Of a stretch of DNA of 39,675 bases, positions 13,869-22,342 are shown piece by piece. Under the pieces are notes generated by a model. That model had not been told where the DNA came from. It saw only the letters and a list, made by a program, of their open reading frames with translations, and did not search any database. The first letter of the stretch is position 1. Every line of letters begins with the position of its first letter. Position numbers and translations under genes: made by a program. The stretch spans positions 1 to 39,675 of the forward strand of contig CAKPEF010000017.1 of assembly GCA_934149305.1 (NCBI GenBank). Reading direction: 5' to 3'. This stretch comes from an uncultured Clostridia bacterium (GTDB lineage: Bacteria; Bacillota; Clostridia; TANB77; UBA1234).

Positions 13869-14825
13869 TTAAAAGCATATAAAACCCTTATCTAAATTAT
13901 TTAATTTATAACTATTATATATCTCAGATTGCAATTCCTCTATGCCTTTTTCTATATACTCTTTTGCTTCTTCGCTTTTTATTTCTAACTTTGAAATTGT
14001 CTCTCTTATTTTATCATATATTTCATTTTTAGTCATTTTATTTAACCCTAAAAATATCTTGTCTATTCCATCATGACTTATATTAAGCGTATCTACTTCT
14101 TCTCCCGCCAAGATTTGGCCTATGTTTTGTCTTAAAACAATTTTAAATATGTTTTCTATTAAGACTGTATAATCTTCTCTATAATTATATAGCAACTCAT
14201 TTATATTGAACGCATCATACTTTGACAAATATTCATTTTCTATCTTGAGCGATTTTAAGTATTCTTCTATAAATTCAATCCCTTCTAGCTTTCCAATTAA
14301 ACTATTATATAGTGGATAGTCCGCTGTTATTTTTTTATCTTTTGCATTATAATCTGGTTCATAAATCTTAAAAAATCCCTTTATGCCTTTTATTATTATA
14401 TCTAAATATGTTTCATTTGCTATTAGAAGAGTAGAATTTAGCACCTCTTTGTAAAGTATTTTACTTATTGTAACTTTTTTATTTATTATCTTTCTGCCAG
14501 CTTCATACATTGATACAATTCTTTCTTTTTTTAGTTTTTCTAGTGCGTCATCTGGTGTAAATATTTTTAAATATATACCTATCGTGTACATGTTCGATTC
14601 CATTATCGTTTTTGCTTTTTCTATTTCAATTGATGTGCTTTCTAAAAGATTATATTTTTCCACCTTTATTTTCAAAAGCTCTAAAAGCTGTGTTTGAATG
14701 TCTTCAATTTCGGATATCTCTAACTTTTGTAGGTCATGTGCAGTTTTTATTAAAGATTCAAAATATTCTATATCATCTAATTCGTTTCTTTTAATTTTGC
14801 TTATTTTTTCGATATCTTTGCACAT
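13869..14825 (-). CDS. DUF6179-like protein
   Basis: The 318-residue, mostly helical cytoplasmic protein is rich in Lys, Glu and Ile with no signal or membrane segment. It ends with a helix rich in Glu/Ser and a short FICF tail. Its place directly downstream of a DUF6323-like gene and its composition suggest DUF6179, a family I recall as paired with DUF6323 in Clostridia; function unknown. Start: GGAGG sits 7 bases before the ATG at 14825; the GTG two codons upstream overlaps the site. Family assignment is moderately sure. Confidence 0.6.
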   Translation of the reverse strand: MCKDIEKISKIKRNELDDIEYFESLIKTAHDLQKLEISEIEDIQTQLLELLKIKVEKYNLLESTSIEIEKAKTIMESNMYTIGIYLKIFTPDDALEKLKKERIVSMYEAGRKIINKKVTISKILYKEVLNSTLLIANETYLDIIIKGIKGFFKIYEPDYNAKDKKITADYPLYNSLIGKLEGIEFIEEYLKSLKIENEYLSKYDAFNINELLYNYREDYTVLIENIFKIVLRQNIGQILAGEEVDTLNISHDGIDKIFLGLNKMTKNEIYDKIRETISKLEIKSEEAKEYIEKGIEELQSEIYNSYKLNNLDKGFICF

Positions 14826-14864
14826 AATCACACCTCCGAAATATTATAATCTAACGGCTTTCCA

Positions 14865-15290
14865 TCAAGGATGTTTCTTCTCATTTTTTCTAACACAGTG
14901 CCGTATAAGATAACTTATATCGCCATTTGCAGTTTTCTCATAATGCTCTCGCATAAATTTTATTAACTCTTCATCTGATATTTTGTTTTTGGTCTCGGTC
15001 TTATAATAGTAAAAAGCTTCAATTAGCTCGTTTATAGTCTCTAAAAAATTCTCATTTGAAATATATGAAGAATCACAAAACTCTTTAATTAGTCTACTAA
15101 CAATTTCATTGCTAGTTTCTATTCGCCCAGACTTTTTAAGAGCTTCATTTCTTTTCTCGATAATAACTTTCACATCTTCAGATGTAACCTTTAATCCATA
15201 CTTCTTCAAAAACTCATTACATTCGATTATCTTACTAATTTCTTTTTGACTTTCATTTCTAATTACATCCAAACTAAAATTTTCGCTCAC
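14865..15290 (-). CDS. DUF6323-like protein
   Basis: The 141-residue helical cytoplasmic protein has the segments NEFLKKYGLKVTSEDVKVII, GRIETSNEIVSRLIKEFCDS and ELIEAFYYYKTETKNKISDE, then a C-terminal EELIKFMREHY. These match my memory of DUF6323 proteins. The start is probably the GTG at 15290, which follows an AGAGGTG site; another GTG three codons upstream lies inside that site. Transcribed just ahead of the DUF6179-like gene (39-bp gap), forming a two-gene unit of unknown function. Confidence 0.65.
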   Translation of the reverse strand: MSENFSLDVIRNESQKEISKIIECNEFLKKYGLKVTSEDVKVIIEKRNEALKKSGRIETSNEIVSRLIKEFCDSSYISNENFLETINELIEAFYYYKTETKNKISDEELIKFMREHYEKTANGDISYLIRHCVRKNEKKHP

Positions 15291-15375
15291 CAAAATCACC
15301 TCTTATTTTATATAACATGTTTTCAAAATATAGTATAGACTTGATTTTTCGGCGATTTTGTGGTAATATAAAGAC

Positions 15376-15414
15376 AGAAAAGAGAGAAAATTTTTAAATT
15401 TTCTCCCTTTTTCA
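15376..15414 (-). terminator. Rho-independent terminator after the HAM1-like gene
   Basis: AGAGAAAATTT and AAATTTTCTC form an A/T-rich hairpin with T-rich tails on both sides (TCTTTTCTG on the minus strand). It lies just after the stop at 15418 and may act in both directions. Confidence 0.65.
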
Positions 15415-15417
15415 TGT

Positions 15418-15975
15418 TTATTTTTTATCTTTTAAATAATTTGCTATGTCATAATAAGCATCTGTATTCCAAAGCAAGAATCTTTCTTCATCAGGAAATG
15501 TTCCTAAAGTCTTTTCTTTTCCATCAGGAATAAAAATGAAATCCCAACACCAACCATATTCGCCAGATTTTTCTGTGGCAATTCTTCCATTAGTTATAGA
15601 TTTAAAAACTATAGGCTCTTTTCCATACTCACAATATGCAAAAGCCTCTATAAAACATGCCTTTCTATTTTCTACTCCATCTAGTAATTTTAAAATTCCA
15701 TCTTCACCGATTTTTTCATCCACATAGTGAGTATACGGCCCAGGAAATCCTCCTAAGGCATCAATATAAAGTCCTGTGTCATTTTTTAGAACATCACATT
15801 TTAATTTTTCACTCGCCTCTTTTGCAGAATGCATCGCAACCTCTTCTACACTATCTGCTTGAATTTCTGTTGTCTGCATTTTAACATTGTCTATCTCAAT
15901 TCCAAGCGGCTCTAATATTTGTTTTGCACTCATAACCTTTGCCCAATTTCCTGTTACATATGTGATTTTTTTCAT
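15418..15975 (-). CDS. RdgB/HAM1-like non-canonical purine NTP pyrophosphatase
   Basis: The 185-residue protein begins ITYVTGNWAKVMSAKQIL, the nucleotide-binding start of Ham1/ITPase proteins. It continues with EIQADSVEEVAMHSAKEAS, then KNDTGLYIDALGGFPGPYTH (the DSGL-like catalytic loop and the substrate loop) and ENRKACFIEAFAYCE. It would hydrolyse ITP, dITP or XTP to the monophosphate and protect nucleic acids from deaminated purines. The loop reads NDTGL in place of the canonical SDDSGL, and the C-terminus differs from classic RdgB (WNTDAYYDIANYL), so it is a divergent branch. AAAGGAG lies 8 bases before the ATG. Transcribed alone. Confidence 0.8.
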   Translation of the reverse strand: MKKITYVTGNWAKVMSAKQILEPLGIEIDNVKMQTTEIQADSVEEVAMHSAKEASEKLKCDVLKNDTGLYIDALGGFPGPYTHYVDEKIGEDGILKLLDGVENRKACFIEAFAYCEYGKEPIVFKSITNGRIATEKSGEYGWCWDFIFIPDGKEKTLGTFPDEERFLLWNTDAYYDIANYLKDKK

Positions 15976-16125
15976 CTTCTCATCTCCTTTAAAAGGATTA
16001 TATCATAATATGTGCTATTCCTAGTAAAATTTTTTCTTTTTTGTTATGCTTTGATTTTAATCTATCGCAGTACTTTTCACAACCTACTAAGCGTAGAGTA
16101 CCTTCATATGTTAATCAAATGTTAA

Positions 16126-16154
16126 TTGACACAAAATCGTGCATAGATTAAAAT
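16126..16154 (+). promoter_or_regulatory. Promoter of the plus-strand PHP gene
   Basis: Consensus -35 TTGACA (16126-16131), 17-base spacer and -10 TAAAAT (16149-16154), 25 bases before the start codon. A GGGAGG ribosome binding site lies between. Confidence 0.8.
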
Positions 16155-16178
16155 TAAGCTGTTAGGGAGGTATGATGT

Positions 16179-17030
16179 ATGTACGATTTTCATATGCATT
16201 CTAAATTTTCGGATGGTGCTTATGATATAGATGAAATACTAGATAAAGTAAAATTTAATAATGTTAAATATTTTTCTTTAACTGATCATGACACTATAAA
16301 AGGTTCACAAAAGATATTACTAGAGAAACAAGACTTTTTGAAAGAAAATGATATAAAGTTTATTATCGGTGCTGAGTTAAGTACCTCTATCAATGGTTAT
16401 AAAACACATCTATTAGCATATAATTTTGACTATAGTAATGAAAATATGATTAGACTTTTAGATATGCTTAAAACTAACAAATGGAACGAAGCCCTATATA
16501 GAATTCAAAAGCTTAAAGAAATTTTCAATATTTCTTTAAGTGATGAATCGATAGAATTATTAAAAAATAGAGATAGTGTAACTAAACCCAATATAGCTGA
16601 ATGCATGAAAAATGAAGGTTTTGTCACATCTAAAGGTGAAGGTATTCGAGAGTATATAAACAAAATTCCGAAAAAGAATTTTTATCTTGATTCAGAAATA
16701 GCTATAAATTTAGTTCATGCTGCCAACGGCAAAATTTTTTTAGCACATCCTTTTGGTGAGAGCAGTGATGAAATATTTGATATTTCAAATGTAGAACCCT
16801 ATATAAAATCATTAGTAGATTTGGGAATCGATGGAATGGAATGTTACTACTCAGGCTATAATAAAGAAAGAATCGAGTTCTTGTTAAAATTAGCTCAAAA
16901 ATATAAGTTACTTGTTTCCGCCGGCAGTGATTGCCACGGCAATCCTAATAAGTACGGCAATATTTGTCAAACTTCTGCTGATGGTACAAAAGTAGATTCA
17001 AACTTGCTATCTATTTTATCAATCTTTTAA
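16179..17030 (+). CDS. PHP-domain phosphoesterase, copy A
   Basis: The 283-residue metallo-phosphoesterase of the PHP family has MYDFHMHSKFSDGAYD (first HxH metal motif), FSLTDHDTIKGS, the Glu of IGAELSTS, a His in FLAHPFGE and a closing SAGSDCHGNP. It resembles RNase AM / 3',5'-nucleotide bisphosphatase-type proteins; the exact substrate is not evident. It is one of only two plus-strand genes here and faces a close paralogue on the opposite strand across a shared terminator. It has its own consensus promoter. Confidence 0.85.
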   Translation: MYDFHMHSKFSDGAYDIDEILDKVKFNNVKYFSLTDHDTIKGSQKILLEKQDFLKENDIKFIIGAELSTSINGYKTHLLAYNFDYSNENMIRLLDMLKTNKWNEALYRIQKLKEIFNISLSDESIELLKNRDSVTKPNIAECMKNEGFVTSKGEGIREYINKIPKKNFYLDSEIAINLVHAANGKIFLAHPFGESSDEIFDISNVEPYIKSLVDLGIDGMECYYSGYNKERIEFLLKLAQKYKLLVSAGSDCHGNPNKYGNICQTSADGTKVDSNLLSILSIF

Positions 17031-17036
17031 ACAGAC

Positions 17037-17078
17037 TGGCACTAGTTATTAAAACTAGTGCCAATTTTCGTTTTTTAA
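17037..17078. terminator. Terminator between the convergent PHP genes
   Basis: TGGCACTAGT (17037-17046) and ACTAGTGCCA (17054-17063) form a perfect 10-bp stem. The plus-strand tail is ATTTTCGTTTTTT, good for the left gene; the right gene's transcript also meets the stem. Confidence 0.85.
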
Positions 17079-17104
17079 ACTTCACATTCATAATAATTGA
17101 TATT

Positions 17105-17959
17105 TTAACTCTTAAATAACGTAAGTATTGTTAAATCTTGTTTTTCTATTTTACGTTCTTCTAAAGTAATTTTTCCAATCTCCCCATTTCTATATTTTAT
17201 GTCATGATAATCACTTCCGCCAGATACTAACAGATTCTTTTCTTTTGCAACATTTAGAAGGTAATCTATTTGAGCATTATTATAGGCTGAATAGTAACAC
17301 TCCATTCCATCAATCCCCTCATCTATTAAACCGTTAATATAATCATCAAATTCGTTATTTTCAAAAATCTCATCACATTCTTCGCCGAAAGGATGAGCTA
17401 AAAAAACTTTTCCACCTGCCTTATGTACCATGTATGTAATTTCTCTCGGCGTAACTGAAAAATCTTTTTCAGGGACTTTATCTATATACTCTCTTATCGC
17501 TTCTCCCTTTTTTTGGACATATCCCTCGTTTTTCATGCATTCTGCTATTACAGGCTTTTTTATAATACTTTTGGTTTTCATATAATCATAAGATTCATCA
17601 CTTAGAGTTATATTGAAATTATCTTTCATGTATTCTAGTCTATATAAAGTATGTTGCCAACTCTTATCTTTTAATAAGTTCAAGAGTTGTTTTATAGATT
17701 CGCTATTTTCATCAAAACCATATGCCAACAAATGTGTTCTTCTTTCTTTATAATTTGAGGTTAATTCAGTTCCAATTAAAAATTTTATGCCATTTTCTTT
17801 TAGAAAAGCTTCGTGTTCATGTATTCTTTTTGACCCCTCTATATTATCATGATCAGTAAGTGAAAAATATTTAATCCCTTTTTCTTTTACTTTTTCTAAT
17901 ATTTCTTCTTCATTTAAAACTCCATCCGACCAACTCGAATGTATGTGAAAATCATACAT
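17105..17959 (-). CDS. PHP-domain phosphoesterase, copy B (paralogue, convergent)
   Basis: The 284-residue paralogue of the plus-strand PHP protein is colinear along its whole length: MYDFHIHSSWSDGVLN, FSLTDHDNIEGS, IGTELTS, FLAHPFGEECDEIFE, MECYYSAYNNAQIDYL and SGGSDYHD. All metal-binding His/Asp/Glu positions are present in both copies. It has its own AGAGGT ribosome binding site. The two genes point at each other, as in an inverted duplication, but differ at about half of the positions by eye. The duplication is therefore old, or one copy came by transfer. Substrate unknown. Confidence 0.85.
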   Translation of the reverse strand: MYDFHIHSSWSDGVLNEEEILEKVKEKGIKYFSLTDHDNIEGSKRIHEHEAFLKENGIKFLIGTELTSNYKERRTHLLAYGFDENSESIKQLLNLLKDKSWQHTLYRLEYMKDNFNITLSDESYDYMKTKSIIKKPVIAECMKNEGYVQKKGEAIREYIDKVPEKDFSVTPREITYMVHKAGGKVFLAHPFGEECDEIFENNEFDDYINGLIDEGIDGMECYYSAYNNAQIDYLLNVAKEKNLLVSGGSDYHDIKYRNGEIGKITLEERKIEKQDLTILTLFKS

Positions 17960-17996
17960 CTTTTAAACCTCTTTCTTTTTAATATTATTTTATATC

Positions 17997-18806
17997 CTAA
18001 CCTTTCATTTGTACAAATGCCCTCAAGCAATTTATTTGGTATTCAAATTCATATCTTGTAAAGACTGTCTCTGTTTTTTGATTTTCTCCCATCGAATGTA
18101 TAACTTCTTTTTCGCATTTCTTTAATGCGTTTCTATATAGCGGATTTTGTATAGCAGATATATATAGTTCATCAACTAAATCATCATATTCTTTGCTGTC
18201 CCTCTTTATTGCAGTTCCTTGCCAATATACAGTCCCTTCTTCCTTCCAATTAAAATCGCTTGCCACTTTAATATTATTTGAGTCCAATCCACTATACTTA
18301 AAAACATAATTTTGCATATTTACATCTTTAAATTTAATTCCTTGAAAAAAAGATTCTATGCTACTTAATTTTTTATCCCTAAAGTAAATTTCATAAGGAA
18401 ACAAATTTGAAAGTACTTTAGAAAATGGTCCCTTTAATTTATACCCAACATTAACCCATTTTTCAGAACTACCTTCTGGCTTTTCAGCATCATGTGCTAA
18501 CACTAAAGCATCTTCACAAAATAAATCTTCACCAATTTGTATAATTTCTTTTTGAGTAAATCTGAAATTTCTTTTAAATTCTTTATATTCCACTAGTTCT
18601 TCAATAACATTATTAGATTTTAATCCAAGAGTCATTATTTTTTCTGCTATGCTCATATTTTCTAAAATCGCATCCGGCACCAAAGTTAAAATTTTTGCAT
18701 CTAACATCTTTTCCGATAGTTCTCTTATAACACAAGTTTCATCTTCATTTAATTTATGCATTATATTTTGCACATCTTCTATATTCTGTTTTTGTAATTC
18801 ATTCAT
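17997..18806 (-). CDS. NADAR-like protein (YbiA family)
   Basis: The 269-residue cytoplasmic protein has an N-terminal helical region of about 110 residues and a C-terminal domain. The latter's LSNLFPYEIYFRDKKLSSIE then SFFQGIKF resembles the NADAR/YbiA signature (SNFYP...EHxxQxxKF), followed by a conserved Trp (TVYWQG) and IQNPLYRNALKKC. NADAR proteins are N-glycosidases acting on riboflavin precursors or removing ADP-ribose from nucleic acids; which applies here cannot be told. Similar proteins also occur in phages. GGAGAG lies 8 bases before the ATG. Single gene. Confidence 0.6.
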   Translation of the reverse strand: MNELQKQNIEDVQNIMHKLNEDETCVIRELSEKMLDAKILTLVPDAILENMSIAEKIMTLGLKSNNVIEELVEYKEFKRNFRFTQKEIIQIGEDLFCEDALVLAHDAEKPEGSSEKWVNVGYKLKGPFSKVLSNLFPYEIYFRDKKLSSIESFFQGIKFKDVNMQNYVFKYSGLDSNNIKVASDFNWKEEGTVYWQGTAIKRDSKEYDDLVDELYISAIQNPLYRNALKKCEKEVIHSMGENQKTETVFTRYEFEYQINCLRAFVQMKG

Positions 18807-18902
18807 ATTTTCATCTCTCCATCAAAATATCCTATATTTGCCTATATAATACCATATTTTTTCAATTTTAGAAATAGGCAAATTGCTTATTTCAAGTAAT
18901 TT

Positions 18903-18939
18903 AAAAAAGCACACAGCCTTTACTTGACTGTGTGCTTTT
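18903..18939 (-). terminator. Terminator of the MBOAT/DHHW operon
   Basis: AAAAGCACACAG (18905-18916) and CTGTGTGCTTTT (18928-18939) form a perfect 12-bp stem. On the minus strand it is followed by TTTTTTAAA, 9 bp after the DHHW stop codon. Confidence 0.9.
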
Positions 18940-18947
18940 GGGTTTTC

Positions 18948-20036
18948 TTATTTTATTGTTATGCTATCGTTTATTAGTGATGTGCTATATTCAAATATTA
19001 CATCTTGATTTGTGAATTCTATATATTGATTCAATATTTTTGGTGATATATATCTTGTGTCTACCACCGTTATTTTTTTGTATCCTTCTACTAATAGTGG
19101 TGTTAGGCTACTTCCATAAGAGTCTCTAAAGATTATTAGTTCTTTATTGGTACTACTGTTTGGATTATCTATTCTTAATAGAGGCGTTGCTCCTGATAGA
19201 TAGATGTCGTATTTGTCATATGCTTTTGTTTTGTCCATGTTATATATTTTTGTTTCTTCATTTTTTTCGTAGTTATATACTTTGCAGTTTTCTAACATTT
19301 CGTTTGTTAATATTATTATTTTGTCGTTTTTCGTTGTTATTGGATATTGTCCTGCATATACTCCTTTAAATTCTAATATTTCTTTTGCTTCGTATTCTTG
19401 ATTGCTTTCTATTCCCATTGCTTTTAATATTTTCTTTGCTACATTTTGTATATTTTCTTGTTTCCAGTGTGAGTCTGTAATGTAGTAATCTGATAGTTTT
19501 AGCTCATCAAATATATCTATATACTCTGCAAAGTCTAATTGCTCTTTCATTATATCTTTCATTTTTTGATAATCTAATTTTAAATTATCTCCACTTACAA
19601 AGTAGTTTTTGTCTGGCACTATTGTGAAGTATACTTTGTTTTCTTTTGTTAGATAGCTTTCTTTTATGCTGTTTATTTTGTTTGTTAAATTCAATATTGA
19701 TTTTTCGTTTAGTGGATATAACTGCTCTATTAGCATTCCATCTTTTTCGTATATATTGTTATAATCTAGCTTTCTAAACACTTTTTTTTCTGATAAGACT
19801 TTTGTTTTTCTAAATGTTTCTCTTGCTACGAATTGGTCGGTCACATATTTATCGAATTTTGAAAAGAAACTTCCATCTACTATTTTTGCAAATGAGATTT
19901 TAGGGAATTGTTCAAGTTTTCTTCTTTCTGATACTGATATTTGTGTATCTTCTTTTATTATATTTACTAATAACATGATTGTAATTACTCCAACGAATGT
20001 TGTTATTACTAAAATATTTTTTATTTTTTCTGTCAT
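18948..20036 (-). CDS. DHHW-family (AlgX/AlgJ-like) O-acyltransfer partner protein
   Basis: The 362-residue membrane-anchored extracytoplasmic protein has an N-terminal transmembrane helix (about 7-27), the ERRKLEQFPKIS segment typical of this family, the catalytic-type TDSHWKQEN motif near residue 190, and a Ser in IFRDSYGSSLTP (SGNH-like hydrolase fold). With an MBOAT protein it would acetylate an exported polysaccharide or teichoic acid. AGGAGG lies 8 bases before the ATG at 20036; a GTG three codons upstream overlaps that site. It is the last gene of the operon, 12 bp after the MBOAT gene. Confidence 0.85.
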   Translation of the reverse strand: MTEKIKNILVITTFVGVITIMLLVNIIKEDTQISVSERRKLEQFPKISFAKIVDGSFFSKFDKYVTDQFVARETFRKTKVLSEKKVFRKLDYNNIYEKDGMLIEQLYPLNEKSILNLTNKINSIKESYLTKENKVYFTIVPDKNYFVSGDNLKLDYQKMKDIMKEQLDFAEYIDIFDELKLSDYYITDSHWKQENIQNVAKKILKAMGIESNQEYEAKEILEFKGVYAGQYPITTKNDKIIILTNEMLENCKVYNYEKNEETKIYNMDKTKAYDKYDIYLSGATPLLRIDNPNSSTNKELIIFRDSYGSSLTPLLVEGYKKITVVDTRYISPKILNQYIEFTNQDVIFEYSTSLINDSITIK

Positions 20037-20048
20037 TTTACGCACCTC

Positions 20049-21440
20049 CTAAAATCTAAAATACAAAAATGGATTGTATGAGTTATCTACTAAATATGCT
20101 GTTGTTATGAATAAAAGTGCGACTAGACAAATTGGCTCTGCTATGTTTATTACTGCATTCATAACTTTGTTTTGTTTTAATTTTTCTATTATATTTTTTA
20201 GAAGTGGAGTTGCTCCAATTATTGCTATTATTATTGTTACTAGGTAACTCTTTAAATAATATAATGTGTATTTGTTTGTAAGTGCTTCACCATTTGCACC
20301 AAATAGTCCTACTATGTTTTTAATTGCTTCACCCATGCTGTTTGCATTAAATATTACAAAGCTTATCATTACGATAAATAATACATAAATTCTTTTTATT
20401 ATGTTTGGCATTTTCTCTAAATATTTTGCCAAGAAGAATTTTTCTATTATTAGCAATACTCCAAACATAAGTCCCCATACTACGAAGTTCCAGCTTGCTC
20501 CATGCCATATGCCTGTAAGCATCCATACAACTAATATGTTTCGTATTTGTTTTAATGTGCCTTTTCTGTTTCCTCCAAGTGGAATATACACATAATCTCT
20601 AAACCATGAGCTAAGCGATATATGCCATCTTCTCCAAAATTCTGTTATGCTTTTTGATATATATGGATAATTAAAGTTCTCTAAAAAGTTAAAACCAAAT
20701 ATTTTACCTAAGCCTATTGCCATATCTGAATATGCTGAGAAATCAAAATATATTTGTAGCATATAACTTATGGCAAACATCCAATAAAATAATACACTTT
20801 TTTCAGTCGTTGCAGTAAACACTTTACACAATTCGCCTAACATATTTGCTATTAAAACTTTTTTAGAAAGTCCTATTACAAATCTTCTTACGCCTTGTGC
20901 AAATCCATCTACTGTGCATTTTCTATTATCTAGCTCATCCTCGATTGTTTCATATCTAACGATAGGTCCAGCAATAAGTTGTGGGAATAACATTACATAT
21001 GTTGCAAGTTTTAAAAAGCTTTTTTGTACTTTCACTTTTCCGTTATATACATCTATGACATAGCTTAAAATTTGGAATGTGTAAAACGAGATTCCTATTG
21101 GTAATGCTAGTCTTAAAAGCGATATGTTGCTCTTAAATATTCCATTTATATTAGATATTATAAAGTCAGTATATTTAAATACGCAAAGAAGTAATATGTG
21201 TATTGATACTGTTGCTATAAATATACCTTTACTTTTATATTTGTCAATTAAAATCGCACCAATGTATGCAACTAAAATTTCTAATAACATAAGGAATATA
21301 TATTTTGGTTCGCCATATAAGTAAAAGAAAATTGACGCTACGAAAAGTACTACATTTCTTGCTTTTTTAGGTAATATAAAGTACATTGCTATAACTATCG
21401 GTAAAAAATAATATAAAAAACTGATACTGGTAAATAGCAC
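20049..21440 (-). CDS. MBOAT-family membrane O-acyltransferase (AlgI/DltB-like)
   Basis: The 463-residue polytopic membrane protein has about eleven transmembrane segments. It carries the MBOAT hallmarks: IYFDFSAYSDMAIGLGKIFG, EFWRRWHISLSSWFRDYVYI (His about 273), YIPLGGNRKG and the catalytic His about 313 in LTGIWHGASWNF. It passes acyl (usually acetyl) groups across the membrane to the partner DHHW protein. The start is GTG at 21440 with AGGAGG 8 bases upstream. Gene order DUF4358-like, MBOAT, DHHW is, from memory, a recurrent clostridial set. The acceptor polymer is unknown. Confidence 0.92.
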   Translation of the reverse strand: MLFTSISFLYYFLPIVIAMYFILPKKARNVVLFVASIFFYLYGEPKYIFLMLLEILVAYIGAILIDKYKSKGIFIATVSIHILLLCVFKYTDFIISNINGIFKSNISLLRLALPIGISFYTFQILSYVIDVYNGKVKVQKSFLKLATYVMLFPQLIAGPIVRYETIEDELDNRKCTVDGFAQGVRRFVIGLSKKVLIANMLGELCKVFTATTEKSVLFYWMFAISYMLQIYFDFSAYSDMAIGLGKIFGFNFLENFNYPYISKSITEFWRRWHISLSSWFRDYVYIPLGGNRKGTLKQIRNILVVWMLTGIWHGASWNFVVWGLMFGVLLIIEKFFLAKYLEKMPNIIKRIYVLFIVMISFVIFNANSMGEAIKNIVGLFGANGEALTNKYTLYYLKSYLVTIIIAIIGATPLLKNIIEKLKQNKVMNAVINIAEPICLVALLFITTAYLVDNSYNPFLYFRF

Positions 21441-21491
21441 TTTTTTTCCTCCTAACTAGTAGAGCTCCCTTATTGGAAGCTCTTTTGTATC

Positions 21492-22085
21492 TTAATCGTA
21501 AATTATTTCTGGTGGAAGTTCAATATCTTCAAAGTCTTGTGTTTTTTCTAAGACTTTTCCTATATTTTTTTCACCAACATATGCCTTAAATGACTCTAGT
21601 ACTGACTTTGCCCAGTCTTTTTCACTCATCACCAAAAATATTACATCTTTATAGTTCGTAACATATAGCGTATCTGCCGAAACACAAATCCACATATTCA
21701 TATCAATATTATCTAAAATTTCTTGTTTTATTTTCTCAATATCTGCGCCAGCTTTAACTTTTATAATTGCTGCTTCATACGGTTGTGCATTTATAGTTGG
21801 AATTGATACTACAAGTGATTCAATATCTTTATTTGATGATAATCCTGTATAGTTTGAAAACTGATATTCATCATTTACACTAATGGTCATCGTTTCTAAA
21901 TCTGGCAACTCTGATGTTGTGTTTTTATGCACCTTTTCAATTGCTTTTTTCAAATCTTTTTCTGTTTCGATTTTTACTAATGAAGTGTTATCCTCCTGAG
22001 GTTTTGATACTGTTAACATTGTCCCAACAATTACAATTGACACAAGTAATACCCCCAAAATAATCCCTAATACTTTCTTGTTCAT
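21492..22085 (-). CDS. DUF4358-like exported protein
   Basis: The 197-residue protein has an N-terminal transmembrane or signal segment (about 5-25, VLGIILGVLLVSIVIVGTML) and an extracytoplasmic domain containing PYEAAIIKVKAGADIEKIKQ and VTNYKDVIFLVMSEKDWAKS, which resemble DUF4358. Such proteins are often encoded with MBOAT and DHHW proteins, as here, where it precedes the MBOAT gene by 51 bp. Function unknown; probably part of the O-acylation machinery. A small hairpin (AGAGCT/AGCTCT, 21461-21485) lies in the gap. Family call is moderately sure. Confidence 0.6.
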   Translation of the reverse strand: MNKKVLGIILGVLLVSIVIVGTMLTVSKPQEDNTSLVKIETEKDLKKAIEKVHKNTTSELPDLETMTISVNDEYQFSNYTGLSSNKDIESLVVSIPTINAQPYEAAIIKVKAGADIEKIKQEILDNIDMNMWICVSADTLYVTNYKDVIFLVMSEKDWAKSVLESFKAYVGEKNIGKVLEKTQDFEDIELPPEIIYD

Positions 22086-22264
22086 AAAATCATCCTTTCA
22101 AATTATTATATTTTTCTCTCTCCTATCATTAGACAATTAAAATTTTAAAAAGTCTCTTTTTTGACAAGAAAAAGATTATTTCTGCCTCTAATATTAAATT
22201 AACACAAAGACACTTAAATTTCAATCTCTATTTTTTTCATTAAATACTATTTTTTAGCTGCAAG

Positions 22265-22291
22265 AATAGCATGCCTTTCTAGCATGCTATT
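22265..22291. terminator. Hairpin after the peptidase E-like gene
   Basis: AATAGCATGC (22265-22274) and GCATGCTATT (22282-22291) form a perfect 10-bp stem with a 7-base loop in the 257-bp gap between two minus-strand genes. The U-tract is weak on the minus strand, so termination is likely but not certain. Nothing else is seen in this gap. Confidence 0.55.
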
Positions 22292-22342
22292 TTGATATAA
22301 TTTATTTTTCACTTTTATAACACTTTAATATCATTTACTCTG

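Noticed and set aside
21461..21485. Terminator between the DUF4358-like and MBOAT genes
   Set aside because: The AGAGCT hairpin has a U-tract only in the plus direction, while the genes are read on the minus strand and seem to form an operon.
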